The notes under the pieces: generated by a model
Seen by the model: the letters and a program-made list of their open reading frames with translations, nothing else
The model's database searches: none
Told to the model about the DNA's origin: nothing
Assembly: GCA_958295845.1 (NCBI GenBank)
Contig: OY282376.1
Location: 310,001 to 374,000, forward strand
Reading direction: 5' to 3'
Source of the DNA: Caldilineaceae bacterium
Lineage (GTDB): Bacteria; Chloroflexota; Anaerolineae; Caldilineales; Caldilineaceae
DNA: 64,000 nt
Made by a program: the position numbers and the translations under genes
Shown here: piece by piece, positions 49,519 to 61,185 of the stretch
How the letters are laid out: each line of letters begins with the position of its first letter
Numbering within the stretch: the first letter of the stretch is position 1

Positions 49519-50511
49519 ATGTCGGCAAACAACCTGGCTGCAGCGAAATGCACAGCAATCGAACAGCCGAATAGCAAGGCAGACTCCACCGCGCCCACCG
49601 GTGTCCCGGTAATCGACTATGAGGGCAGCGGCTACCGTCAGGACTTCTGGGAAGGTCAGGGACGCGAGTACGAGGATGCCATCGAACGGATCGCGCTTCA
49701 GCGCCTTCTGCCCCCGCAGGGCGGACGCATCGCCGAAATCGGGGCCGGCTTTGGCCGCCTGGCCGATCTTTACCTCGGCTACGATCAGATCGTGCTCTTT
49801 GACTACAGCCGCACGATGCTGGCCGACGCCGTACGCAAATGGGGCCACGACCCGCGCTTCGTCTTCGTCGCCGGCAATCTCTACGAAATGCCGCTGGCCG
49901 CCGGCACGCTTGACACGCTCGTCATGGTGCGGGTCATGCACCATCTGGCCGATGTGCCGGCCGCGCTGGCTCAGCTGCAGCCCCTCCTGCATCGAAGCAG
50001 CACGGCCGTGCTCGAATATGCCAACAAGCGCAACCTCAAAGCGGTTCTGCGCTGGCTCACACGCCGGCAGCGCTGGTCGCCCTTTGACCCGGCGCCGCTG
50101 GAGTTCGTCGCCATGAATTTCGACTTTCATCCCGGCTGGATGGCCGCAAAAATGAAGTACGCCGGCCTGCGCGTGGATGAACGCTTTGGCGCATCCCATT
50201 TCCGCCTGCCGGCGCTCAAGAATAACCTGCCGGTCGGTCTGCTCGCTCGTCTGGACAGCCGTCTATTTCAGATTGGCGGCAAGTTCCCCCTTGCGCCAAG
50301 CATCTTCGTGCGCACGGCTGCATCCGACGCGGCAGAACGGCCGCAACCTGAAGCCAGTCCGGGCGAAGCCAGCCCGGCCCACCTGTTCCGTTGCCCGTCC
50401 TGCGCAGCCCATCCCTTGGCTGCCACCGGCCCGACACTGCTTCAGTGTCCGTCCTGCGCCCGGCAATATGGGCAAACAGATCGCATCTGGGATTTCAAAC
50501 TCCCGGCGTAA
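49519..50511 (+). CDS. Class I SAM-dependent methyltransferase with C-terminal zinc ribbon
   Basis: A 330-residue protein. RIAEIGAGFGRLADLYLG is the SAM-binding motif I, IVLFDYSRTMLADAVRK motif II, FVFVAGNLYEMPLAAGTLD and MVRVMHHLADVPAALAQL the rest of the Rossmann core. The last 50 residues hold a zinc ribbon, FRCPSCAAHPL then LLQCPSCARQYGQTDRIWDF, of the Trm112-like kind. This combination suggests a macromolecular or quinone substrate, but I cannot name it. GGAG eight bases before ATG 49519 supports the start; the open frame from 49399 would put parS inside the coding part. It is transcribed from its own promoter towards rpoD. Confidence 0.85.
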   Translation: MSANNLAAAKCTAIEQPNSKADSTAPTGVPVIDYEGSGYRQDFWEGQGREYEDAIERIALQRLLPPQGGRIAEIGAGFGRLADLYLGYDQIVLFDYSRTMLADAVRKWGHDPRFVFVAGNLYEMPLAAGTLDTLVMVRVMHHLADVPAALAQLQPLLHRSSTAVLEYANKRNLKAVLRWLTRRQRWSPFDPAPLEFVAMNFDFHPGWMAAKMKYAGLRVDERFGASHFRLPALKNNLPVGLLARLDSRLFQIGGKFPLAPSIFVRTAASDAAERPQPEASPGEASPAHLFRCPSCAAHPLAATGPTLLQCPSCARQYGQTDRIWDFKLPA

Positions 50512-50734
50512 CCCTTTCGCAGTCAGCTTGCCAGGGGCCGCGTGAGAGGTACCCCCACACGATCTACCCCGATCGTACCTGGGCCCTTTGAGATGTTCTC
50601 TACGGAAGAGCTACATCTTTCTGTGGTAAGTTGACCATCATCTGAACATTGCTACGCGCCAACGACGACGCCTGGCCGCCGCGTGTCCGGCCGGCCGCGG
50701 ACAGCGCTAAATACATTTACGAAAAGAGGTGACG

Positions 50735-51988
<1,254 letters not shown>

Positions 51989-52009
51989 CGGCGAGGAGAG
52001 AGTAACACC

Positions 52010-52067
52010 AGGAGAGAGGAGTGAGAGAACACCTGTGGCGAGCCGCAGTGTCTCACTCCTCTCTCCT
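52010..52067. repeat. Long inverted repeat between rpoD and the MazG-like gene
   Basis: AGGAGAGAGGAGTGAGA (52010-52026) pairs perfectly with TCTCACTCCTCTCTCCT (52051-52067). Inside, CAC pairs with GTG and CTGTGGC with GCCGCAG, so nearly the whole 58 bases fold into one hairpin of 27 pairs with a 3-base bulge. It lies between two convergent genes and may block read-through in both directions; neither side has a good T-run. Confidence 0.75.
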
Positions 52068-52086
52068 CTTCACTCACACCTCGTAC

Positions 52087-52425
52087 TCAGCGTTTGTCGC
52101 CTTCCCCGCCGATAACGCCCCGCTCCAACCGGTCGAACAGCTTCTCGATGTTCTGCGCGGCAACCTCCTCCAACGACAGGTCCAGCTCCGTACAGATCTG
52201 AGTCAGGTACCAGAGCACATCACCCAGTTCGCCTTTCAACGCGACGCGGTCGGCCTCCGAGATGACACCCTCTTTGTCGCGGAAAATCTTCTTGATCTTG
52301 CCCGCCACCTCACCCGCTTCATTCACAAGCCCCAACGTCGGATACACAATCGCGTGATCGGTGTGGATCAGGCTCCATGTCTTGCGGGATTCCGTCTGAT
52401 ACGTCCTGAAACTGATAGTCGCCAT
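52087..52425 (-). CDS. MazG-like nucleotide pyrophosphohydrolase
   Basis: A small all-helical protein of 112 residues. LVNEAGEVAGKIKKIFRDK has the ExxE pair and ELGDVLWYLTQICTELDLSL the ExxD pair that bind Mg in MazG-like and dUTPase-2 enzymes. Such proteins hydrolyse (d)NTPs to monophosphates, cleaning the nucleotide pool or acting in stress. LLEEVAAQNIEKLFDRL-like text (EVAAQNIEKLFDRLERG) closes it. ATG 52425 gives the usual N-terminus. It is convergent to rpoD and stands behind gyrB, separated by gyrB's terminator. Confidence 0.85.
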   Translation of the reverse strand: MATISFRTYQTESRKTWSLIHTDHAIVYPTLGLVNEAGEVAGKIKKIFRDKEGVISEADRVALKGELGDVLWYLTQICTELDLSLEEVAAQNIEKLFDRLERGVIGGEGDKR

Positions 52426-52513
52426 GCCTTTCTCTCTCCTCATTCCTCTCCACGCCCTCAGTCGCCCCACTCTCCGCCGGCATCTACCAACTAAAAACTG
52501 GAAACTGAAAACT

Positions 52514-52544
52514 AAAAAAAGGCCCGACTCTACAGTCGGGCCTT
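52514..52544 (-). terminator. Rho-independent terminator of gyrB
   Basis: Read on the minus strand, AAGGCCCGACT and AGTCGGGCCTT form an 11-bp perfect stem with a four-base loop, followed by seven T. It begins 20 bases after the gyrB stop codon and lies before the MazG-like gene. Confidence 0.9.
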
Positions 52545-52563
52545 GCGTTTTCCGCCTTCGCGT

Positions 52564-54564
<2,001 letters not shown>

Positions 54565-54689
54565 TCAACCCCAATACATCAATACATCATCGTTGGCTGC
54601 GGATACCCGTTCTCAGCTTGCCGTCAAGCCGGTGTCAGCCGGTTGGTGAACGGGGCGCGTCCGCAACCCTACGCCCGTGTCTTCACTAT

Positions 54690-54747
54690 GTTAGGCAACA
54701 CTATCCGTGTTAGGCAAAACAATCCGTCGTCAGGCAAAACTATCCGT
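54690..54747 (-). repeat. 19-20-base tandem repeat, three units, covering the stop of the membrane-protein gene
   Basis: GTTAGGCAACACTATCCGT, GTTAGGCAAAACAATCCGT and GTCAGGCAAAACTATCCGT stand in a row. On the minus strand the first is the last codons and TGA of the gene; the next two repeat this end with TAA in place of TGA. It is the same kind of event as at 32248-32301. Confidence 0.85.
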
Positions 54748-55695
54748 TTCCTGCTGTTGCATCGCCAATATGCGCGTTCGGTAAAAGACCAGCAGCGACA
54801 TCGCCAATCCGGTGCCGATGAATGTGTTCCCCAACGTGGCCAGGGCCACACCCAGCGTATGCCACTGGGTAACCTGGCGGAAAAGCAGCCCCATACCCGT
54901 CGATATCAACGTTGTCAGCAGAACAAACCCGACGGTGTGCCAGAAGTTTTTGCGCACGAGGTGGATGCTGCGGCGCACCGCGCTCCCAATCGCCAGATCG
55001 TCCAGCACCAGCGCCGTCGTCACAAAATAGAGATAGAGCAAAATCACCATGATCAGGCCGCCGAACAGAAACAACGCCCCGGAGCCCAATACCGGGCTGA
55101 TCAGCGCCAGCACCGTGACCCCAATCACACCTGGAATGTAGATCATCAGCAGGCCGATGCCGAAGAAGACCAGGAATCCGATCGTGCGCAGCCAGTGCCG
55201 GACAATGCGGCCCGCCAGTATGTTGACCGAGAGCGCCTTCTGTCCCTCCCCGATCGGCAAATTCTGGGCCAGCAGATTCATATACGTCGCGCCGATCAGC
55301 AGTCCGGCCAGGCCAAAGAGCAGTGACAGCAGGCCGGCCGCGCCAATCGAGTCGACTTCGACGCTGGGATGCGTTCCCTTTATGCCGGGCAGCGTCGCCA
55401 GCAGGCTCGGCACGTGATACAGCAGGCCGTTGACCAGAAACTGGGCCAGATTGCTCGTCTCGCCGAACAACATGAGCAACTCGCTCATCTGGTCCAGCGC
55501 AAACGGACTCTCCTCCGCCAGTTGTGGGTCCGCAGCCAGATCGGTGTAGAAATCGGCCAGCCTTCCCAGTAAAGGGCTGACGCTCCAACGAGGCAGAACC
55601 CAAAGCAGCGCGTCCAGCAGCAGCGGCAACAGCAGCAGGCCGGGGCGTTGGCTGACAAAGCGGTAACCGGTTGAAATACTGTCTATGATACCCAC
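54730..55695 (-). CDS. Integral membrane protein of unknown function
   Basis: A 321-residue protein with about six hydrophobic segments, starting SISTGYRFVSQRPGLLLLPL (a pattern seen in poorly known membrane proteins whose first part reads as an amphipathic entry helix), then GLLSLLFGLAGLLIGATYMNL, LRTIGFLVFFGIGLLMIYIP and VLDDLAIGSAVRRSIHLVRKNFWH. The last motif, a cytoplasmic loop followed by a further pair of helices, resembles membrane domains attached to glycerophosphodiesterases and other DUF families, but no catalytic domain is present. The function is unknown. It reads towards gyrB, 213 bases away. Confidence 0.78.
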   Translation of the reverse strand: MGIIDSISTGYRFVSQRPGLLLLPLLLDALLWVLPRWSVSPLLGRLADFYTDLAADPQLAEESPFALDQMSELLMLFGETSNLAQFLVNGLLYHVPSLLATLPGIKGTHPSVEVDSIGAAGLLSLLFGLAGLLIGATYMNLLAQNLPIGEGQKALSVNILAGRIVRHWLRTIGFLVFFGIGLLMIYIPGVIGVTVLALISPVLGSGALFLFGGLIMVILLYLYFVTTALVLDDLAIGSAVRRSIHLVRKNFWHTVGFVLLTTLISTGMGLLFRQVTQWHTLGVALATLGNTFIGTGLAMSLLVFYRTRILAMQQQETDSFA

Positions 55696-56073
55696 AAACG
55701 CTTCCCGGTTCGGCCGGACAAACCACGCTCAAGTCCGTCCTCAAATTGGCGTTTTCGCGCTACAGTTTAGCCTTCCTATTTTATCACATCAGGCGCAGAT
55801 ATGCGAACGACTGCGGCTCACTTCCTGGATCACAAAGCCTCCAAAACCACTCTGCAAACGGATTAGACGGGAAGGGTAGACCGTTCTACAATTGATTGAC
55901 CCGTGATCCATTTTTCCTGCAAAGGGTATCGTGACGATGGCGTCCAACAGGCAGCGTTGCACTCCCGTGTGCCAGCGAAAATCTTGAAGACGTATCCCGG
56001 TACCGCGGGAATCAACTGACACAACGTCTACACTGTACAACGTCTACACTGTGCAACGACCAAAGGAGAAAGC
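55696..56073. other. Divergent promoter region between membrane protein and murA
   Basis: No gene is seen in these 378 bases. The stretch 55740-55800 is AT-richer (TTCCTATTTTATCACATC) and could carry the promoter of the membrane-protein gene. A TTGACC at about 55897 may be the -35 of murA, but no -10 is at a normal distance. A 16-base tandem repeat sits directly before the murA ribosome-binding site. Confidence 0.5.
56021..56058 (+). repeat. 16-base tandem repeat before murA
   Basis: ACAACGTCTACACTGT stands twice, followed by GCAACG. It ends six bases before the AAAGGAG of murA, so it lies in the mRNA leader. Confidence 0.85.
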
Positions 56074-57390
56074 ATGGCCTCATTTGCAATCCAGGGCGGC
56101 CACCCCATCGACGGGACTGTCAATGTCAGCGGCAATAAGAACGCCTCCTTCCCCCTTATCGCCGCATCTCTGCTGACCGACGAGACGGTCACCCTGGAGA
56201 ATGTCCCGCAAATCGACGACATTGCCACCATGCTGACCATTCTGGAGGGGCTGGGTGTCTACGTGCGCAAAGAAGGCAACCGGCTGACGCTGCGCGCCGA
56301 CAAGCTGCACGGACACGCGCCTGATGCCCGTCTGTTTGGGCGCATTCGCGGTGGGCTGAACCTGATGGGGCCGCTCCTCGCCCGTCGCGGCGCTTTCCAG
56401 GTCCAGGGCGCAGCCGGCGGCGACGACATCGGCCGCCGCCGCATCGACACCCATCTGCTGGTCTTCGAACAGCTGGGTGCCTCTTTCGCCCGCCCCAACA
56501 GCGGCCGCTTCGAACTGACATCGACCGGCAGACTGCGCGGCGCCGATATCCTGCTGGACGAGGCATCGGTGACCGCCACCCAGAACGCCGTTATGGCCGC
56601 CTCCCTGGCCGAGGGCACGACCATTCTGCGCAATACCGCCAGCGAACCGCACGTGCAGGAGCTGTGCCGACTGCTGGTGGATATGGGCTGCCCCATCGAA
56701 GGAATCGGCAGCAACACCCTGCACGTCCACGGCCAGGACCGGCTCCACGGCGCCAGTGCCACCGTCGGCCCGGACTACATGGAGGTCGGCAGCTTCATCG
56801 GTCTCGGCGCCATCACCCGCGGCGAGCTGCGGATCGCCAACGTGGCCCCCGACCATCTGCGCATGCTGGAGATGGTCTTCTGCCAGCGGCTGGGCGTGCG
56901 AATGCACCTGCAGGAGGACCCCCAGTCCGCGCTCACCGGCTATTCGCTCCTGCTGCCGGACGACCAGGACCTGCGCGTCCGGCCCGACTTCGGCGGCGCA
57001 ATCCCCAAGATCGACGACGCACCCTGGCCCGCCTTTCCTCCCGACGTGCTGAGTATCGCCGTTGTCGTCGCCAGCCAGGCTCAAGGCACCGTCCTGGTTC
57101 ACGAGAAAATGTTCGAAAGCCGCCTCTATTTCGTCGACAAGCTGGTGGCCATGGGCGCGCAGATCATCGTCTGCGACCCCCACCGCGTTGTCATCGTCGG
57201 CCCGTCACAGCTCGTCGGCCAGGAGGTCAGCAGCCCCGACATACGCGCCGGCATGGCGCTCGTCCTCGCCGCGCTCAGCGCCGAGGGCCGCACCGTCATA
57301 GGCAATATCGAACAGATTGATCGGGGATACCAGCGTGTGGATGAAAAGCTGCTCGCCGTGGGCGCCCACATAGAACGCGTAGACGCCTGA
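56074..57390 (+). CDS. murA: UDP-N-acetylglucosamine 1-carboxyvinyltransferase, Asp-type
   Basis: The first committed enzyme of peptidoglycan synthesis, 438 residues; it transfers enolpyruvate from PEP to UDP-GlcNAc. [20 protein letters not shown] has the Lys-Asn pair of the active site, [16 protein letters not shown] the UDP-sugar loop, and [20 protein letters not shown] the Asp that acts as base. At the catalytic loop, where E. coli has GGC (Cys115), the sequence is [15 protein letters not shown]: Cys is replaced by Asp. Enzymes with Asp here, such as those of Mycobacterium and Chlamydia, are active and not inhibited by fosfomycin. AAAGGAG lies before the ATG. A second murA elsewhere cannot be excluded. 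Confidence 0.92.
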   Translation: MASFAIQGGHPIDGTVNVSGNKNASFPLIAASLLTDETVTLENVPQIDDIATMLTILEGLGVYVRKEGNRLTLRADKLHGHAPDARLFGRIRGGLNLMGPLLARRGAFQVQGAAGGDDIGRRRIDTHLLVFEQLGASFARPNSGRFELTSTGRLRGADILLDEASVTATQNAVMAASLAEGTTILRNTASEPHVQELCRLLVDMGCPIEGIGSNTLHVHGQDRLHGASATVGPDYMEVGSFIGLGAITRGELRIANVAPDHLRMLEMVFCQRLGVRMHLQEDPQSALTGYSLLLPDDQDLRVRPDFGGAIPKIDDAPWPAFPPDVLSIAVVVASQAQGTVLVHEKMFESRLYFVDKLVAMGAQIIVCDPHRVVIVGPSQLVGQEVSSPDIRAGMALVLAALSAEGRTVIGNIEQIDRGYQRVDEKLLAVGAHIERVDA

Positions 57391-57477
57391 ACGCAGTGCC
57401 TGGATCCTTCCAGCAACTGCCGTTCGCCGTTCACTGTAAACCAAAAACCGCCGACTAAATCTGCAGTTCCCTGGCCC

Positions 57478-58896
57478 CTAGCCTCTAGCGCCTGCAGCCG
57501 CCTCCTCTGCCCGCCGCACGGCCAGCTTGCGCCGCAGTTCATCGTGCGCGGCCCGGTCCAGCGGATAGCGCGCCGCCGCGAACATCGACAGAACCAGCAG
57601 AACGGCCGGCACCGCGCCCATGAAGATACGCAGAGCCAGCACCGCCGCCGCCGGCTGCGTCTCCGCCGCGCCCTCGATGAATCCGGTCGCGGACAGGACC
57701 TGCGGCACGATGAAGCCGACCGCAAACGCGGTGGCGATCTTGCGGAAGGTGACCAGGTAGGCCGAGTAGACTCCCTCGCGGCGTTGACCGCTGTGCCATT
57801 CGTCCTCTTCGATGATGTCGGCTACGATCGCCCAAGGGGTGGCGTTGGCCGCCCCGTACCCAATTCCGGCAACGGCCGCCGCGATCAGCACCAGCGGCGC
57901 ATTGCCCGGCGGCAGCAGGCTGATGACCGCCATCACCGCCGCCCAGAAGACCATCATGCGTATATACGTTTTGCTCTTTCCGTACCGCTGCATCAGCCTC
58001 ACCGTGAGCGGCATCGAGAGGAAAGCAACGCCCAGCACAGCCGCCAGGACCAAACTGTCGAACGGCGGCTTCAACTGCATGTAATACACCAGGAACCAGA
58101 CAAACACGGAGGTGATGATGTCGACGGCGCTGAACGCCAGCACGTAGATCGCGGCCCCGATGCGGAACGGCCGGTTGGCGAACACCTCTTTGGTGATCTG
58201 AATGAAGTCAAGCCTGCCCTCCGCCTTCGGCAGCTCACGTTCCGGCTCTCGTATGAAGGCAACAACCAGCAGGGGCGACGCCACGACGACCAGCCCCCAC
58301 AGCGCGCCGGCCACCGCGTAGCCGTTGCGCAACGCGTCCGGCCCGCTGAACCAGCCCGCGAAGAGGCCCTCCGCCAGCAACTTGAACAGCCCGGCCGTCA
58401 GCAGGGCAACGAAGATCGAGTTGCCCATGCGCCAACCGGCCAGGCTGGCCCGCTCGTCATAGTCTTCGGTCAGTTCCGCGGTGAGAGCCGCGTAGGGCGC
58501 GTTGACGATCGTGAAGGCTGTGTCATAGAGGATGAAGATGAACGCGTAGTAGAGGGCCGCCGCCACATTCCCCTCGAACGGGGGCGGGCTGAACATGAGG
58601 AAGAAGCCGAGCCCGAAGGGCAGCGCGCCCAGCAGCATGAATGGACGCCGCCGCCCCCAACGGCTGCGGAAGCGGTCGCTGAGGATGCCGATCAGCGGGT
58701 CGTTGACGCCGTCCCAGAAGCGGCCGATGATGAAAGCGACACCGGCCAGGCCCACGTCCACCCCCACGACGCTGACGGTGAAATAGAGCCAGAAGAGCGT
58801 GCGCGCCGTCGAAGCCGAGGCCGCGCCCCAATCGCCCAGCCCGTAAATGACCTTGGTCAGCGTGGGCAGCCGCTGTCGCGCAACCTCTGTCGTAAT
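57478..58896 (-). CDS. MFS transporter of the glycoside-pentoside-hexuronide (GPH) type, ATT start
   Basis: A 12-helix sugar:cation symporter of 472 residues. The N-terminus LTKVIYGLGDWGAASASTAR is the GPH opening, followed by LFWLYFTV and GLAGVAFIIGRFWDGVNDPL, RSRWGRRRPFMLLGA and TAELTEDYDERASLAGWR, all standard. The first ordinary start codon (GTG 58767) would remove the first 43 residues and a whole helix. Instead, after the TAG of the SH3 gene in the same frame, GGGAGG stands seven bases before ATT at 58896, giving ITTEVARQRL. ATT is a rare but known start. It is 12 bases downstream of the SH3-lipoprotein gene. Confidence 0.85.
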   Translation of the reverse strand: MTTEVARQRLPTLTKVIYGLGDWGAASASTARTLFWLYFTVSVVGVDVGLAGVAFIIGRFWDGVNDPLIGILSDRFRSRWGRRRPFMLLGALPFGLGFFLMFSPPPFEGNVAAALYYAFIFILYDTAFTIVNAPYAALTAELTEDYDERASLAGWRMGNSIFVALLTAGLFKLLAEGLFAGWFSGPDALRNGYAVAGALWGLVVVASPLLVVAFIREPERELPKAEGRLDFIQITKEVFANRPFRIGAAIYVLAFSAVDIITSVFVWFLVYYMQLKPPFDSLVLAAVLGVAFLSMPLTVRLMQRYGKSKTYIRMMVFWAAVMAVISLLPPGNAPLVLIAAAVAGIGYGAANATPWAIVADIIEEDEWHSGQRREGVYSAYLVTFRKIATAFAVGFIVPQVLSATGFIEGAAETQPAAAVLALRIFMGAVPAVLLVLSMFAAARYPLDRAAHDELRRKLAVRRAEEAAAGARG

Positions 58897-58908
58897 CGCC
58901 CCGCCTCC

Positions 58909-59946
58909 CTATCTCCGATTTTGGTCGAAGATCAGCCATACCAAACCCTGGTTCCCATGCAGGGTAAAGGTATGGTTCTGGCTGTCCCGCTCACCGCTGC
59001 CGTCTTTAACCCAGATTGTATAGGTACCGGCCACGTTCCCGCCCGGCAGCTGGCTGGCGGGAACACTCTTGTCATAGTGGTATTTGTTGCCGTTTGGCCC
59101 TCCCCAAACCCTCGTCCCGCCGCGCGTGTTGTGGTCGAATCCGTGAACCTGGACCCCATCCTTTTGCAGTTCAACGAAGTAACCACCGTATATTTGAACC
59201 TGGTCACCCTCCCCACCATGCACAAAACCGATTTGAAGCTTCAATTCCCCTCCGCCATTGTCAGCAGGATCGACATTCCGCAGCCAGAATTTGCAGCCGT
59301 CGCCGCCGATGCCCGCGCAGTGGTCTACCTGGGCTGGCACGGGAGTCGCAGTAGGCGGCACCGGCGTCGCGGTTGGCGGCACCGGCGTGGGCGGGATGTT
59401 CTGGGCCACCGCAATCAGATGCGCGTTCTCCACATTGACAAGGGTGGAGAAAATCCAACCTGTCTGGCCGGCGACGCAGCAAAACTGAAACCAGGTGTAC
59501 TCCTGGTTTCGGCCGCTGATATCGAACTGCGCGCCCCTGGCCACGGTGCCGATGATGGCGAATGCCGTACTCGGCCCAGTGCGCACGTTGACGTTAACCG
59601 CGGTCAGGTCCGGTTTGACCGTGAAGCGGGCCACGGTCGGAACCGGCGTATCGGTGGGGGCCGGTGTGTCGGCAGCCGCCGGAGCCTGCTGCTGCGGCGC
59701 GGCCGGCGCGGCCTGCTGAGTTGTAGCGCCGCCGCCTGATTCTGTCGCGGCCATGGCGCCTTCAGGCGTGGATGTGAACGTGGGGACAGCTGCCGCCATC
59801 GGACGCGTCGGCGTCGGCGTTGCGTCCGGACCCGACACGAGTCCGCAGCCGGCCAGAAACAGCGCGCCCGCAAACAGCGCCAGCGCACGAACGATCGATC
59901 TCTTCAAACTGATATGGCGAACAGGTTGCAACAATTTCATACGCAT
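58909..59946 (-). CDS. SH3-domain lipoprotein with Thr/Pro-rich linkers
   Basis: A secreted lipoprotein of 345 residues. The signal part ends LFAGALFLAGC, a lipobox. A long Ala/Thr/Pro/Gln linker is followed by a bacterial SH3 domain (VNVNVRTGPSTAFAIIGTV, FDISGRNQEYTWFQFC and GQTGWIFSTLVNV), a second Pro/Thr linker with two identical TATPVPP units, and a C-terminal beta domain of unknown type (CKFWLRNVDPADNGGG, TYTIWVKDGSGERDSQNH). SH3 domains of this kind bind cell-wall peptides. AAGGAG is 12 bases before the ATG. It is co-directional with, and in the same frame as, the sugar symporter. Confidence 0.82.
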   Translation of the reverse strand: MRMKLLQPVRHISLKRSIVRALALFAGALFLAGCGLVSGPDATPTPTRPMAAAVPTFTSTPEGAMAATESGGGATTQQAAPAAPQQQAPAAADTPAPTDTPVPTVARFTVKPDLTAVNVNVRTGPSTAFAIIGTVARGAQFDISGRNQEYTWFQFCCVAGQTGWIFSTLVNVENAHLIAVAQNIPPTPVPPTATPVPPTATPVPAQVDHCAGIGGDGCKFWLRNVDPADNGGGELKLQIGFVHGGEGDQVQIYGGYFVELQKDGVQVHGFDHNTRGGTRVWGGPNGNKYHYDKSVPASQLPGGNVAGTYTIWVKDGSGERDSQNHTFTLHGNQGLVWLIFDQNRR

Positions 59947-60211
59947 CGGCACAGAACTCTCCTTACATAGCGAACGCGCCGCCACCCCCCAAGGATAGCG
60001 GACAGTTATGGCAATATGTATCTATCATATCAGTTGCGGCAAATCGGCGAAAGTCGCGAATCCGGGAACAAGGAGATCGGCACAAAAACAGGGGATACCA
60101 TGCGAGGATCGTACTTCATTACGGTTCGGTGAAGAGTGGTCGACGGACAGTAAACCCCGGTACCCTACCCCGTCCCGACCGCCAACCACACAAAATAATG
60201 AGCGCACTCTC

Positions 60212-61135
60212 CTATCGCCCGGGAGCTCGAAAGCCGTTGGCCTCAGCCTCCGCCCGCGTACAGAACCAGAGATCGCCCTCCGCCTCCTTCATGTTCACCC
60301 GTCCGTAGGAGGACGACTCCCCCTCCACATGATAGATCTTCGTGTCCCGGGTCGTGTTGACGTTGCCCTTGATCCGGCATGACGGATCGGGCTGGCTGAC
60401 ACAACCCTGCGGGCAACCGGCGCCAACCGGCTGCGTGGCAACAGGCGTGGGATTTTCCTCGATTTCACATGCGGACCACAGTCCGACCCCGGCCAGCAGG
60501 GCCTTCTCGGCTGCTGCGCGCGAAATATCCGCGTACCGGCCCGGGTTGCCATAGTCGTTGTAGACCGCCAGCCCTTCCTCCAGTAGCCGCACATTCCACA
60601 ACACGCTGCCCTCGTCATCGCCGGTCCACACATAGGACAGCAGGCGCCCATACCTGTCCCGCCCCTTCTCCTCCACCCTGACGCGTTGCCCCATCAGCCT
60701 CTTCGTATAGTCAGAAGCCTGCGCGCCGAAACACTCCTCCGGCTTGCTCGGATGCACCGTCTCCGGCGTATCTATGTCCAGCAGCCGGAGCGTCTCCTCC
60801 GCCCCGTTGTCGAACCGCACGGTCAAAGTATCGCCGTCCGCCACCCGCACCACCATGCCCCAAGCCCCCTCGCTCCCCGCGCCCGAACCCTCCATACCCG
60901 TGAGCGCAGGCGAGGGCGTACTCGTCTCTTCTGAGCCTGATATCGCCGTCACCGTAGGCGCAGTCGACCGCGTACTCGTCGCCTCCGGCCCCGTACTCGA
61001 AGCGGCTGTGGCGGTAGGCGGCGACGTCCGCACCGCTTCGCCGCGCTCCTCCTCCTGCCCGCCGAGCGCGAGTCCAATGACCAAACCGAGCAGTATGAGC
61101 GCCAGGACAACTACGATATTTCTGATAAGTTTCAA
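60212..61135 (-). CDS. Secreted or membrane-anchored thermonuclease (SNase family) with C-terminal sunset-like domain
   Basis: A nuclease of 307 residues. An N-terminal membrane anchor or signal (VVVLALILLGLVIGLALGG) and a Thr/Ser/Pro-rich linker come first. The staphylococcal-nuclease-like domain (about 93-230) has VVRVADGDTLTVRFDNGAEE, LRLLDIDTPETVHP with the catalytic Arg and Asp, EEKGRDRYGRLLSYVW with Glu and Arg, and LLEEGLAVYNDYG. Then follows C-rich text (GCPQGCVSQPDPSC) and a small domain, IKGNVNTTRDTKIYHVEG to WFCTRAEAEANGFRAP, often found behind such nucleases. It probably degrades extracellular DNA or RNA for food. Confidence 0.88.
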   Translation of the reverse strand: MKLIRNIVVVLALILLGLVIGLALGGQEEERGEAVRTSPPTATAASSTGPEATSTRSTAPTVTAISGSEETSTPSPALTGMEGSGAGSEGAWGMVVRVADGDTLTVRFDNGAEETLRLLDIDTPETVHPSKPEECFGAQASDYTKRLMGQRVRVEEKGRDRYGRLLSYVWTGDDEGSVLWNVRLLEEGLAVYNDYGNPGRYADISRAAAEKALLAGVGLWSACEIEENPTPVATQPVGAGCPQGCVSQPDPSCRIKGNVNTTRDTKIYHVEGESSSYGRVNMKEAEGDLWFCTRAEAEANGFRAPGR

Positions 61136-61185
61136 CGATGGTCTCTCCGAATCAGTTCCAGACTATCGGCGTGTACTTAACGCCC

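Noticed and set aside
57544..59739. A 731-codon open frame on the plus strand opposite the symporter and SH3 genes
   Set aside because: Composition is Arg/Glu/His-rich without motifs, while the minus strand carries two clear families.
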